From Antedon bifida (taxonomy: Eukaryota; Echinodermata; Crinoidea; Comatulida; Antedonidae), in contig OY727095.1 in NCBI GenBank assembly GCA_963402885.1, positions 32,183,001-32,247,000 of the forward strand: a DNA stretch of 64,000 nucleotides, given 5' to 3'. Positions 24,551-42,600 of the stretch are shown in pieces. Each line of letters begins with the position of its first letter. The stretch's first letter is position 1. The notes beneath the pieces were generated by a model, which made no database searches, was not told the origin of the DNA, and saw nothing but the letters and a program-made list of their open reading frames with translations. Position numbers and translations under genes: made by a program.

Positions 24551-25595
24551 ATTAAAATGGACATTATTATTGATGAATTGAAGTACTTGTGATGAAAATA
24601 CTCAATGGTTTTATATCGTTCTCATGGACAAATTAAATTCTACTGGTTATTTTTTTTTTTATATTATTTAATCATAGAGATATTATACTATAATATCTCT
24701 GTTTTATTATGCAACCTAGTTTGACTATATTTTTATTTTATTTATAGTATTTTTATTTGGCTCCTCCAAGCATTATTTAAAGACCAGGAAAATTAAAGAT
24801 AAGAGGCTGTGCAATTTTTGAATATATGTTTTAATCAAAGGTAACTTGTTACAAAATTGTGTAAAATATATGTACAATGTCACATATTTGAATTGAGATA
24901 TACAGTATATACATATAAATATATATATATGTAAATGTGTAATATATAATGTACAGTACCTCACAATTTATTATTGCAATATATATGTTATATATATGTT
25001 ACTGATAACTCCTGTACTAAACAGTTTTCAATGTGCAATGAGTTGTTTGTGCTGTTAGTGATGTATACTGTTCATACCGTGCTCACCAATACAATTTACG
25101 CACACTGTTTCTTCTGCCGAAAACTTAACGTAACATAAATTTATATAAAAAGTATATATGCAAGCACAATTTATTATCATGTTATTTAAGTGTGAAATGT
25201 TTTAAGTTTCAGTAAATGTGTTTTATAATGGCCAAGTGTATGATTTGATTCCTAAAATGAATGTTGCAACTTGTATAACTTTGAGCTGAAAGTTTTGAAT
25301 AATTAAATATGTCTGCCAAGAGCTTCAAAGACACCAAGGTAATGAGAAATTCAATAACTACTTGTACATTTATTGTTTCATATGTTTTTACATTCGGTAT
25401 TACCAGGTGTACAGACTTAATAGTATAAAGTGTTAGGGTACTAGACAGGCTACCTATCTGCAAATGCAAATTTAGGCAGGTTACCTAACTTTGTAAACTG
25501 GTAAAGTTAGACTACCACATTCTGGTATAGACTGTAGGTAAAAGCATACTACCCAACTTTGGTATAGACTGTTCTTAAGTACACTTTAGTGTAAG
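24551..25595. other. Intergenic between P450 and polyamine oxidase 1
   Basis: AT-rich, no gene. Contains a small perfect hairpin AGAGATATTAT-ACT-ATAATATCTCT near 24675-24699 and TA-rich microsatellite at 24900-25010. Both flanking genes end here (convergent). Confidence 0.5.
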
Positions 25596-29191
<3,596 letters not shown>

Positions 29192-30587
29192 TTTGCTTTA
29201 AATACTGTACTTGTATTATTATTGTATTATATTTATCTCTTTGAATATAGAGTTTGTTTAGTTTCTGCCACATGTTGAAATAATTTTTTTTTAATTGCTG
29301 GTTAGGCTTATATCTAGACCAGGTGATTTATGAAAAAGTGCTCAAGGGTTCAGAACAAAGTATAAATAAACAGATTCATTCTAGTTACGTAAATAAAAAT
29401 ACACAAACAGGTAGCTTAGCTGGTTAAAAATTGATATTTATTTACAATAAAACATTTGTCTTTTCATATGTATTATTCTCTGTGTCTTTATTAAAAGCAG
29501 GTTCAAGAAAACTGGACAATCCTGGGCCAGCCTAAGGGTGTCCATCTTGAACAAAATGTCGAAGGGTTGACCATGCAAAAAATAATGCATAGGGCTAAAA
29601 GTAAACTTAGTTTTCCGATAAGATAAAAATATATTTTTTTTGTATACTAAGTAAATACATGTTTTTGGAAACTGTGACATCAGATTGGGTAAGTAGTTTG
29701 GGGTTTAACAGTATATGGTAAGTAGTTTGGGGTTTAACAGTAAGTAGTTTGGGGTTTAACAGTATATGGTAAGTAGTTTGGGGTTTAACAGTATATGGTA
29801 AGTAGTTTGGGGTTTAACAGTATATGGTAAGTAGTTTGGGGTTTAACAGTATATGGTAAGTAGTTTGGGGTTTAACAGTATATGGTAAGTAGTTTGGGGT
29901 TTAACAGTATATGGTACGTAGTTTGGAGTTTAACAGTATACAGTAAGTAGTTTGGGGTTTAACAGTATATGGTAAGTAGTTTGGGGTTTAACAGTATATG
30001 GTAAGTAGTTTGGGGTTTAATTACAGTATATGGTAAGTAGTTTGGGGTTTAATTACAGTGTATGGTAAGTAGTTTGGGGTTTAACAGTATATGGTAAGTA
30101 GTTTGGGGTTTAACAGTATATGGTAAGTAGTTTGGGGTTTAATTACAGTATATGGTCATTCTACATACATGCAGTATATTTTAGTACTGTACTGCCATAA
30201 TATAGTGTTCAATCATAATTATAATATAGTAGTACTGTATTGCACTTGGAAATAAAAAAGGTATCATTTTAAATATACAAAAATGTCCACAGTGAAAAGT
30301 AATAGAATTCAATTAAGTAGTAAATAGTAAGTACATAAAAATGTTTGTATGATAATCTGTGTATACATTAAAATCTCCCAATACTGGATACCTTTGGGCT
30401 GGGCTAATATGTCTGGTATTTCTGGTATTTGGAATGTGTTTTAATGGTGACAATGAATTTGAGTCTGTTTTGAAAATCTGGTATTGGGCGAGTTTCTGGT
30501 TTCCAGAGAGTCCAGTATTGGGAGAGTAATTTGTACTTCGGTCTACAGCTTTTGCTATATCTTATCTGTTGACAAATATCGGACATT
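29192..30587. other. Intergenic between the two oxidases
   Basis: Holds the copy-1 promoter side (29192 onward), the 29-bp minisatellite at 29689-30156, and the 3' flank of copy 2. No gene seen. Confidence 0.6.
29689..30156 (+). repeat. 29-bp minisatellite, about 16 units
   Basis: Unit GTAAGTAGTTTGGGGTTTAA plus CAGTATATG. Most units are identical; variants lose ATATG or gain TTA. There are no unique spacers, so it is not a CRISPR. Confidence 0.95.
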
Positions 30588-34032
<3,445 letters not shown>

Positions 34033-35003
34033 TTTGCTTCTTTTCCAAATTCTACCACTAGCCACCTAGAAGACACGTCCACCGTGGAGTACCTCCTTCC
34101 GTCCCAGAGAGAAAAGGCCTAGCCTACTTGGCCTAGCCTGAAATGGTTATTTATATATTATAAATAAACAAAATTCCTATTTTATCTATGTAATGTTGAA
34201 GATTATACGTTAAAATAAAAGTATATATAATAATATATTAATATAATGCACTTTATTTTAGTAAATTTTGGTAAAAAATAGACTTACTATAAATTGCCGA
34301 CAATTGTGTTGTCACGGTCTGCTACACATCGATTACGTAATCCTCTTATCTAAACATCCAGTACCGAGCAAGCTAGTTTGACGGGCATCCGGACTAGTAG
34401 CTCGCCGTGATCGTATAGTGGTTAGTACATTGCGTTGTGGCCGCAATAACCCAGGTTCGAATCCTGGTCACGGCATTGATAAAACAATGTCACGGCAATA
34501 GTCTTTCTTTTGTGTTTTTCTTCTTTTTTTTTTTAAAGCTAATTCTATATTTTTTTATCAATATTTTAGCATGCTTAGTGTATTTGTTAATATTACACAT
34601 TTTTTGAAATATTTATTTTAGACCCATACTACAGAAAAAAGATTACAATACCAATTATTCATGAGAAAAAAGTACAAACTAATATTTTATCATTAGAAAC
34701 GAAGTAATTGCTCAATTAATAATTAGCCTATTAAGTATTTTAACCTCTTAGACTTGGACCAAAAAACAGTTAGTGTGAATCGATTAAAACATTAACCCAC
34801 ACGAGTTTGCAATCATCTCGTTGAATTAACATTTTCTTTTTTTTTACATTTTGTCAATTAACAAGACCTCGATTAAAGTAATGTGATTTAGCATGCACTA
34901 TAGCTCTGTTAGTGAATCACGTATGTAAGATACAAAAACGAAAGGAAGCCAATCATTTTACAAGTAGGCCTAAATTATTTTACATTAGACTGTATTTGTC
35001 ATC
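34033..35003. other. Intergenic with tRNA-His and promoter of CTLD-PAN copy A
   Basis: Apart from the tRNA, the block 34790-35000 resembles 36990-37240 upstream of copy B (CACACGAGTTTG, TCAATTAACAAGACCTCG, ATGCACTAT). The promoter was therefore part of the duplication. Confidence 0.6.
34404..34475 (+). tRNA. tRNA-His (GTG)
   Basis: 72-nt cloverleaf. Acceptor stem GCCGTGA pairs with TCACGGC and the discriminator base is A. D-arm has TAGTGGTTAGTA, the anticodon stem TTGCG/CGCAA holds loop TTGTGGC (anticodon GTG), and the T-arm has GGTTCGAATCC. G-1 is not encoded and is added after transcription in eukaryotes. T-runs for Pol III termination follow from about 34500. Confidence 0.97.
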
Positions 35004-36415
35004 ATGTTGACATCGGCGGACAACCGTTGCATGAAAACTGTTTCTTTCATCTTATTCACGATCACGTTTAAATTAAACATCATTAACGGAGAAGAATCCA
35101 ATGGTATGTTATTATCTTATCTTTTAGTTGACCCCCAGAGCTAGGTTTAGGTCCAGGAACAGTGGCGTAACGTAGAGACCACAGGCCCCTGGTTTAGGAA
35201 CCCTGAGTGGCCCTCCAACGCTGGAGTCCTCGATCGTTTTTATTTTTGTTTTCGAAATATTGTAATGCCTGTTTTTTTCGTCTGGGCACTGCTCAGGAGC
35301 CCACATGAGCTCCTGGGGCCATTGGGTTTAGCCGTTACGCCACTGTCTAGGAAAATGTAATAATAATGGCGTAGGCCTACATATTAAATAATTTAGTTCC
35401 ATCCACCATTTATTATTATTATACATTTTTCGGTCTAGTATTCGAATCAGTGATTCTTCTTGCCTTTTTGAAAATCTGGTCAAAATATTCGTTTTTACAG
35501 AATGTTTAAATGTTCAGTACCAATCATCAACGTACCGTGTCAATCTTATAACCAACACGTCAACAGAAAATTGGATGGATGTCAAAGACATCTGCGAAAC
35601 AACTGGTGGTTACCTTGCCTGTCTCACCACCACTGATGAGCTGCAGTTCGTGGTGAGCACACTTCTTGATTTTTGCCCAAGAGGTAAATACGGGATTGGA
35701 TTTTGGCGCCAAGCGGGCCTGGATCGTGCACTAGACACAAACTGGAAGTGTGACGGGAGTGGTACTACTTTTGACAACCTGTTGGCACCATGGGCACGCA
35801 ATAACCCAAGGAGCGACAACGAAGTAGATGCTGGAACAAGAATAAGAGCGGATGTGTTTGAAATAAAAGATATTAATGCAGATGAGCCGTTTTTAGGTCT
35901 TAACGAGGGATACATTTGTGAATATGGTAAGGATTGTATTTTAGTACTTTATTTTCTAAAAAAAACACTACAGAAAGAATGACTGAAAAATGGGTACAAT
36001 ATTGGTGGTATTGACGCCAACATGATTTTTTAAAATTACTGGATCAATGGTCGTCGGATGGGGGTTGTTTTTTTTTTCTAATTTAGACTAAATTTTTAGT
36101 AAAGTACTTTTGGGATATTATCATGATATTTTGAATGTATTTTAAATTGAAATGTGTATTTAATGTATTTAATTAATTTTCCGTATAGAAGAAGTAGATG
36201 AAGCAGTAGACCTCCCGGTATATTTTCAATCCAAGCAACAGTCGTCATCTGGTGATGTCGTGACAATGTCTCCCACCAGATGTGCGATGCAGTGCTTAAG
36301 GAGTTCAGATTGTCAGGGATTTCGACTGGATGCTACTGGATGTCAACTTATATATGAAACCAACAATTATTACACAAATAACTACTATAACAAGATAACG
36401 TATAGCGAGAATTAA
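35004..36415 (+). CDS. Secreted C-type-lectin-like plus PAN/apple protein, copy A
   Basis: Exons 35004-35103 (or from ATG 35031), 35501-35926, 36189-36415; 250 aa, or 241 aa from the second ATG. The second Met gives a clean signal peptide (MKTVSFILFTITFKLN) and is preferred. Exon 2 encodes a CTLD-like domain: an early Cys, ICETTGGYLACL, IGFWRQ, WKCDGSG and the closing YICEY. No EPN/QPD-type sugar-binding triplet is visible, so carbohydrate binding is doubtful. Exon 3 encodes a short PAN/apple-like module: SPTRCAMQCLRSSDCQGF and a later Cys. An extracellular recognition or adhesion role is inferred. A tandem paralogue follows at 37241-38933. Confidence 0.85.
35160..35346. mobile_element. Foldback MITE (CAGTGGCGTAACG) in intron 1 of copy A
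   Basis: Ends CAGTGGCGTAACG and CGTTACGCCACTG are inverted repeats. The inside carries CTGGGCACTGCTCAGGAGCC. The same element is in intron 1 of copy B in the other orientation. Confidence 0.8.
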
Positions 36416-37240
36416 AACGTTAATGTTAACGTTAGGCCTTTTGCTTACAGTAGGCTTAGTATATTGTATAGCTATTCATCGAAGTTGTAGCAAGGCAATA
36501 TTACCTCATTTTTGTCGTGACATTTTCCATCTCCTTTTTTACCTCATTTCGTCGTGGTATTTCTCTCCATCCTTCCTCATGTTGTCGTGGTATGTTACCT
36601 CTCACCTTTGCTACCTCATCTCTTCTGGCTTTCTAACTCATTTCGTCGTGGCATTCACCTCTCCCTTTCTACTACCTCATTTCGTCGTGGTATTTCTCTC
36701 ATCCTTCGTCATGTTGTCGTGGTATATCACCTCTCACCTTTGCTACGTCATTTTGTCGTTACATCTCTTTCTACCTCATTTCGTCGTGGTTCACCTCTCC
36801 CTTTCTACCACCTCATTTCGTCGTGGAATTCACCCCTCCCCTTTCTACCTTATTGTGGCATTCCCCCCACCTCATATTCGTCGTGACATTTCTCCTCTAA
36901 TTCCTACCTCATTTGTCCGAGTATTATGATACAAAATGGTTGATTCCAATTAATCGCTGCTTATAATTAAGTGTATCAATTTAACATCTAGACCTGGTCC
37001 AAAACACAGTTGATTTAAATTAGTTAAATCGATTAAAGTATTATAGCCACACGAGTTTGTAATCATCTTGTTGCTTAAAACCTTTTGTACATTTGGTCAA
37101 TTAACAAGACCTCGTTTGAGTAGATAATGCGAATCACCATGCACTATTCGCTATTAGTATAAGATACAAACGACTATAACTAAATTGTAAGAATTGATGT
37201 GTTTAAATAAAATCATTTTACATTAAACATGTGTGTTGTC
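36416..37240. other. 3' flank of copy A and promoter of copy B
   Basis: Contains a pyrimidine-rich degenerate tandem repeat (36520-36915) with TACCTCATTTCGTCGTGG words, then the duplicated promoter block 36960-37240. The long open frame across the repeat is low complexity and not taken as a gene. Confidence 0.65.
36520..36915 (+). repeat. Degenerate ~36-60-bp tandem repeat, T/C-rich
   Basis: About nine occurrences of CTCATTTCGTCGTGG-like words alternating with CACCTCTCCCTTTCTAC. Follows the copy A stop codon by about 100 bases; not present after copy B. Confidence 0.8.
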
Positions 37241-38933
37241 ATGTTGACATTCGAGATTCGTTCCATGAAAATGTTTTCTTTTATTTTCTTCATCGTGTTC
37301 AAAATAAACGCCATTAACGGAGCATCTAACGGTATGATATTTTCTTTTTTTCTTTCTTTTCTTGTTTTGCTTTTTATTGCAATCACACCATTAGGCCTCA
37401 TATCTTTATTACATTTTATAAAACATCACCACCATGTCTATCGTATCGTCTTTGCTATACACTGTGGCGTAACGGGTATGAGCTCACTGGCTAAACCCAG
37501 GAGCTTATGGGGGCCCCTGAGCAGTGCCCAGAGGGAAAAACAGCCATTAAATATAATATATAAAATAGGCTAAAAACGGCCAAAAAGTGCCACTTAGGGT
37601 TCCTACATCAGGGGCCTCAGGTCTCTACGTTACGCCACATGGCTATACATAATTATTCTTTAGGCAAATTTCCAGGCTTCATTGACCGTGCCCTGATGAT
37701 AGAACTAGTCCAGGAAAACATGTTAATAATACTTATTGTGTAGGCTTATGTTTAATTCTAGTATAACCAATTATGGTTCATCATTTCTTTAATCTGTTTC
37801 CAGAATGTTTAAATGTACAGTACCAATCATCAAAGTACCGTGTAAATCTTTTAACCAACACGTCAACAGAAAATTGGATGAATCTCAAAGACATCTGCGA
37901 AACATCTGGTGGTTACCTTGCTTGTCTCACCTCCTCGGATGAGTTGCAGTTCGTTCTGACCAAACTTCTTGATGTTTGCCCAAGAGGTAAATACGGGATT
38001 GGATTTTGGCGCCAAGCGGGCCTGGATCGTGCACTAGACACAAACTGGAAGTGTGACGGGAGTGGTACTACGTTGGACCCTCAGTTGACACCATGGATAC
38101 TTAGTAATCCAAGGAGCGATAATGGCGTAGATGCTGGAACAAGGATAAAAGCGAATTCGATTGAAATAAAAGATATCGATGCCGATGAAGTGTTTGCAGT
38201 TGACCTTAATGAGGGATACATCTGTGAATATGGTAGGCTGCCTTTTACTTTCCTTACCCAATTTCCGAGAGAATAATGACCGGCTTAACTTGAATCATTG
38301 AACTAGGAGGAAGAGTACTCGAGGGTGTTTAGTGGAGGATAAAGCTCTGTCTCACTATCAAACTTTATGTGACAAAAAAGTGTGATGTGCCCAAATACGG
38401 TGATATGATCAAATATGGTAGTGATACTTGATATCATCATGTCCATATTATGGGCAAATAACATTTTTGTCACATAAAGTTTGATAGTGTGGACATAGCT
38501 TAAGAAGAGGATAAGGTAGAACAGGTTCTCACTTTTCCAGATTTGGCAAATTTACTAATAATGTCCTACATAAATTTTGTTTTATCCTAATTCAATTAAT
38601 TCAGTCTTTGACTGCGATTTGTTGATTTATAAGGAATAGAGAATAATATAGGATGTATAATTGAAATTAGAGTGAGTTTTCAGTAGGCCTAAGACTTTAT
38701 CATAACTTATGTATTGGTTTTCCGTAGACCTGCCGGTGTACTTTCAATCCAAGCAACAGTCGTCATCTGGTGATGTCGTGACAATGTCTCCCACCAGATG
38801 TGCGATGCAGTGCTTAAGGAGGTCAGATTGTCAGGGATTTCAACTAGATGCTACTGGATGTCAACTTGTATATGAAACCAACAATTATGACACGAATAAC
38901 TACTATAACAAGATAACGTATAGCGAGAATTAA
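37241..38933 (+). CDS. Secreted C-type-lectin-like plus PAN/apple protein, copy B
   Basis: Exons 37241-37331 (or from ATG 37265), 37804-38232, 38728-38933; 241 aa, or 233 aa from the second ATG, which begins a signal peptide (MKMFSFIFFIVFKINA). The CTLD and PAN exons are close copies of copy A: long stretches such as GKYGIGFWRQAGLDRALDTN are identical. Differences include the loss of the EEVDEAV linker at the start of the PAN exon and one extra codon before LNEGYICEY. Intron sequences are mostly unalike, so the duplication is not very recent and the exons are conserved or have been homogenised. Confidence 0.85.
37461..37640. mobile_element. Foldback MITE (CAGTGGCGTAACG family) in intron 1 of copy B
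   Basis: Starts TGTGGCGTAACGGG and ends CTCTACGTTACGCCACA. The interior (CTGAGCAGTGCCCAG, GGTTCCTACATCAGGGGCC) is the reverse complement of the element at 35160-35346. Confidence 0.8.
38342..38502. mobile_element. Palindromic AGCTCTGTCTACACT MITE, copy 9
   Basis: Copy in intron 2 of CTLD-PAN copy B. Confidence 0.85.
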
Positions 38934-39678
38934 AACGTTAATGAATCGCTTAATGTAAAAGAAAGGTGATGTGTACCTCGTTTGTCGAGGAATATCCCCT
39001 CTCTCGGCGTTTTCCCGAAAATATCACTCTATTGTCTGCTGCTCTCGAAATAACAAAGCCATGTTAAATAATAATAAATATAAATTTTATAATAGTTATG
39101 ACAATAAAATAAATACTGTTTTTTATATTGTACTACATTGTAGTGCCAACATTATGTTTACAGAATGTAGAATTCCTTCTTTTTATGAATATTTAGGAAA
39201 TTCAATATATGGCCTGATGTGTAGACTTAATTATTATTAATTATTACGATTATAGTCCATGGATAGACAACGTCTTGTATGTCAAAGATGACGTTTTCCA
39301 GAGGTGGAATGTCATTTTTTTGGTTAATTTATACGCACGTCGATCTTCTTGTTTTTTTGTCATTAAATTGTATTGTAAAATGTTACTTTAGACCAGAGAT
39401 TCCGAAATAAAATATTGAATGAATGTACGTATGAATGAATTAATAAATGTTAAAAATGACAACGCCCTCTACTTGATTTTTTAGCAATTTGATTGGAATG
39501 CGATAACCAATCAATTCAATGTTTTGATTTTGTACTGACTGTTGCTCACATTCTCTCTCTGTTTGCTGTGTTGGTTTTCTTTCTTTTGTGCAATTTCCGC
39601 TTTAAAAATAAATAAGAAGTTTGTATCGATGAAGTAAAGACCTTACGGAGACGATTGGGATCGATGCGACGACTGAAA
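38934..39678. other. 3' flank of copy B and REEP promoter/5' UTR
   Basis: ACAATAAAATAAATAC near 39105 is a likely poly(A) signal for copy B. The 120 bases before 39679 are less AT-rich and hold the presumed REEP 5' UTR. No gene. Confidence 0.5.
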
Positions 39679-42600
39679 ATGGTTTCTTACATTGTGTCCC
39701 GCTTAGTTGTGTAAGTATGCCTAGCTAGCCTAGGCTAGGCTATGTTCATGTTGATAACGGGCGCATCATGCATGGCTGGTCCGTGTCGGATTTGTTGTCT
39801 GGCCCTGGAAAATGGCACTAGGCCTAGCCCTATTTGAATTCGCTTGTAAATATATTATTTATTTTTTTCAAAAGATAATTGCTTTATTAACCCTTATATT
39901 AATTATTTTTAGTGGATATGTTCTATGTTCAACCCTACCTGCCTTGTTTTGTCTGACATGAGAAAATCCTTGTGCAGTTTCAAATTTTGCAAATCGTTCA
40001 AATCATGCATACAAACAGTACAGATAATAGTACAGTGGCCAAACCTGAAATAACCCCAAACAGTTTCACCTAGCCTCGGTGCGAACATAGTTAAAACGGC
40101 AGCAATAATTTCTGGTTTATCTGCTATATTTACTAATACTGGAATTATCACATCGTTATATTTATTTGCTCACCATTTTCCTAGTCTAGAGGACAATTTT
40201 TTACGTTGTATGTGGATATACAGTAATTTCATACCAGAAGTATTGATATATGGCCATTTTGTGTTATGCCTAATCTTTGAAATTGTGCATGGATTTCCTT
40301 GCACAATTTTACGGAGTTTATTCAAATTGCAAACAATAACATTAAAAGCTATAACAAAAATGAATTTGATGGTTTATTGGGTGACAAATTGTTATCCAAC
40401 ATTTGATAATAGCTAATTCAAAAGATTCTGTATCACACACATATATTTATAATAATAATAACTGTATTGAACATACGCCTTTAAATCGGCGGCACACGTT
40501 CTTCTGGACGGTGCGTTCTTACATACATTACATACATTATGTTAGCCTGAAGGCTAAATAAAAGTATAAAGAGAAAATAAAAGAAAAAACATTTAAATGA
40601 AAGGAAACGGATTGTACAAAAAGAAACTAAAGAGCAAAAAGTACAATACTTAACTTTGATGGAGTGTTATTATTTATTATTAGTATTATTATCAATGTTA
40701 TTAATATGTTATTTTTAAAGAAAATATTATTAGACCTATTATTAAAAATGTCATTTAATTTAAATATCATATTGTTTATTATTATTTTATTATTTATGTT
40801 CTTGTTCTAAAAACTGTATGAAATATGTTTTTTTCCTCCATTGCTAATTTTTGTTACCGTGTTTATATCACCTTCTCCCTTTAATAAATTAGACAATAGA
40901 GGAGGTGAACTTTATATGGTAAAGTTAAAGTGGGAGGCAAAATAGTTACAGTTACTAATATTACGTAGTACTGTAGGTAGGCGATTAGATTTAACAACAC
41001 AATACTTCGTTTACTGTCAGTGTCAGCATTCTGTTGAGGAATTTTATATTGAATATCTGAATTAATCTGCTATTGATATTTCCTAATGAAGCGTGAAACT
41101 GCTGCCTTACTGCTCTAGCCCACAATCATTTTTGACAAATAAATGTTCATGTTTGAAACCATGATTTGTGGTTGATTAATTTTTGTTTAGTTTAATTTGT
41201 TTTTATTGCCTTGTATACTAAATCAACGATGGAAAAAACTATTTGCAGTGAAAGAGATACAGTACATTAGCTCAATACTGTTGTCTCTTTCTACACTATC
41301 AAACTAGTTTGACAAAAAAGGTGTGATGTGCCCAAATATGGTAGTGATATGCCCAAATATAGTGATATGACATGTCCATATATGGGCACATCACATTTTT
41401 TTGTCAAATAAAGTTTGATAGTGTAGACAGAGCTTTACTAATACAGAAAATGTTGTACTTTAGTATGATAAACCAAATAAATTAAAAAAGGAGCAACAAA
41501 ACAGTGTGCAGTTTGTTATCTTTATTGTAACACGCGGTATTGACAGCTCTAATAAACATGCGTTATGTGTTTTGTTTTCAGGCTGGTGTTTGGAACTTTG
41601 TATCCAGGCTACTCATCTTATAAAGCAATTAAATCAAGAAACGTCAAGGAATACGTAAGTCCTCCCCCGTCCCCCCCACCCATATTGCCAAGTGGAGATG
41701 ATGAACTTTGTCTTATTTAGATAACCGTTCGTCTACAGTGTTGTGTTTATTATGTTACTCATCATTCTTCACAGCTGTGCATGATAACGGTCATCTCACA
41801 TAATAAGCCTCAAGCCTCCTTATATTTATAATGTTATCTGTAGGTAAAAGTGAGTTCTGTGTTCATTACCATGATTATCAGCTCAGTGTACTACGCCTTA
41901 TTAATATTAATAATAATGGTAGTCTGTAGCACCTTAATACAATGTTTCTAAACGCTTTACACACAAAAATGATCCATAAAAAATATCCTAAAGCTATGTT
42001 TACACTATCAAAATAGTTTGACAAAGAAAGTGTGATGTGCCCAAATATATAGTGATATTACATCATCGTGTCCATATATGTCACATAAAGTTTGATAGGA
42101 CTACAATATAAACCATAGGTCTAGTGTACACATAGCTCATGTGCACTTTAAAGAACCTAGTACATCTTTTGAGACGAGTAGGGGGTTACCCTGGTGTACT
42201 AACTAGTCCACACACAGCCACTGTCACACACCGGCGACTGGTACCCACATCAACTCCTTTCGGAGCATGGTGTGGAGGGTGGTTGGACACCCACAAGGCT
42301 GTCTGTTTAGGAGAACCAACGACGGCCATCCAGTAAAAACCCCCGCCAGCCCGGAGAGGAGATAGGCACCGCTGGGAGATATGGCATATGCCTGAGTGTC
42401 GTATCATGATGAGAACTACTGTATCTCGTCTGCTACGCCCCTACGACCACCTAGGTCATGGGACAAACGAAACGAATAATATCGAACATTTATAAAGCAC
42501 TCTTTACCTGAGTCTCACATCACAATGTTATGTACAATTGTTCTTAAGATGAGTAAATTGACTTTACAGTATCTCTGTTGGATGCATCGGACTACTCTAC

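Noticed and set aside
29689..30156. Possible CRISPR or telomere-like (TTGGGG) array
   Set aside because: Units are contiguous with no unique spacers, and the 29-bp period is not a telomere repeat; it is a minisatellite in a eukaryotic genome.
34033..34065. GTG-initiated N-terminal extension of oxidase copy 2
   Set aside because: GTG starts are rare in animal nuclear genes, and the ATG at 34032 places the Rossmann motif at the usual distance from the N-terminus.
36423..36929. 168-codon open frame on the plus strand
   Set aside because: It runs through the T/C-rich tandem repeat after CTLD-PAN copy A; composition is repeat-driven and several frames are open at once.
42139..42407. Overlapping frames on both strands rich in Thr/Pro/Gly
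   Set aside because: They lie within a GC-richer dispersed repeat also seen in pieces at 12505 and 32190.
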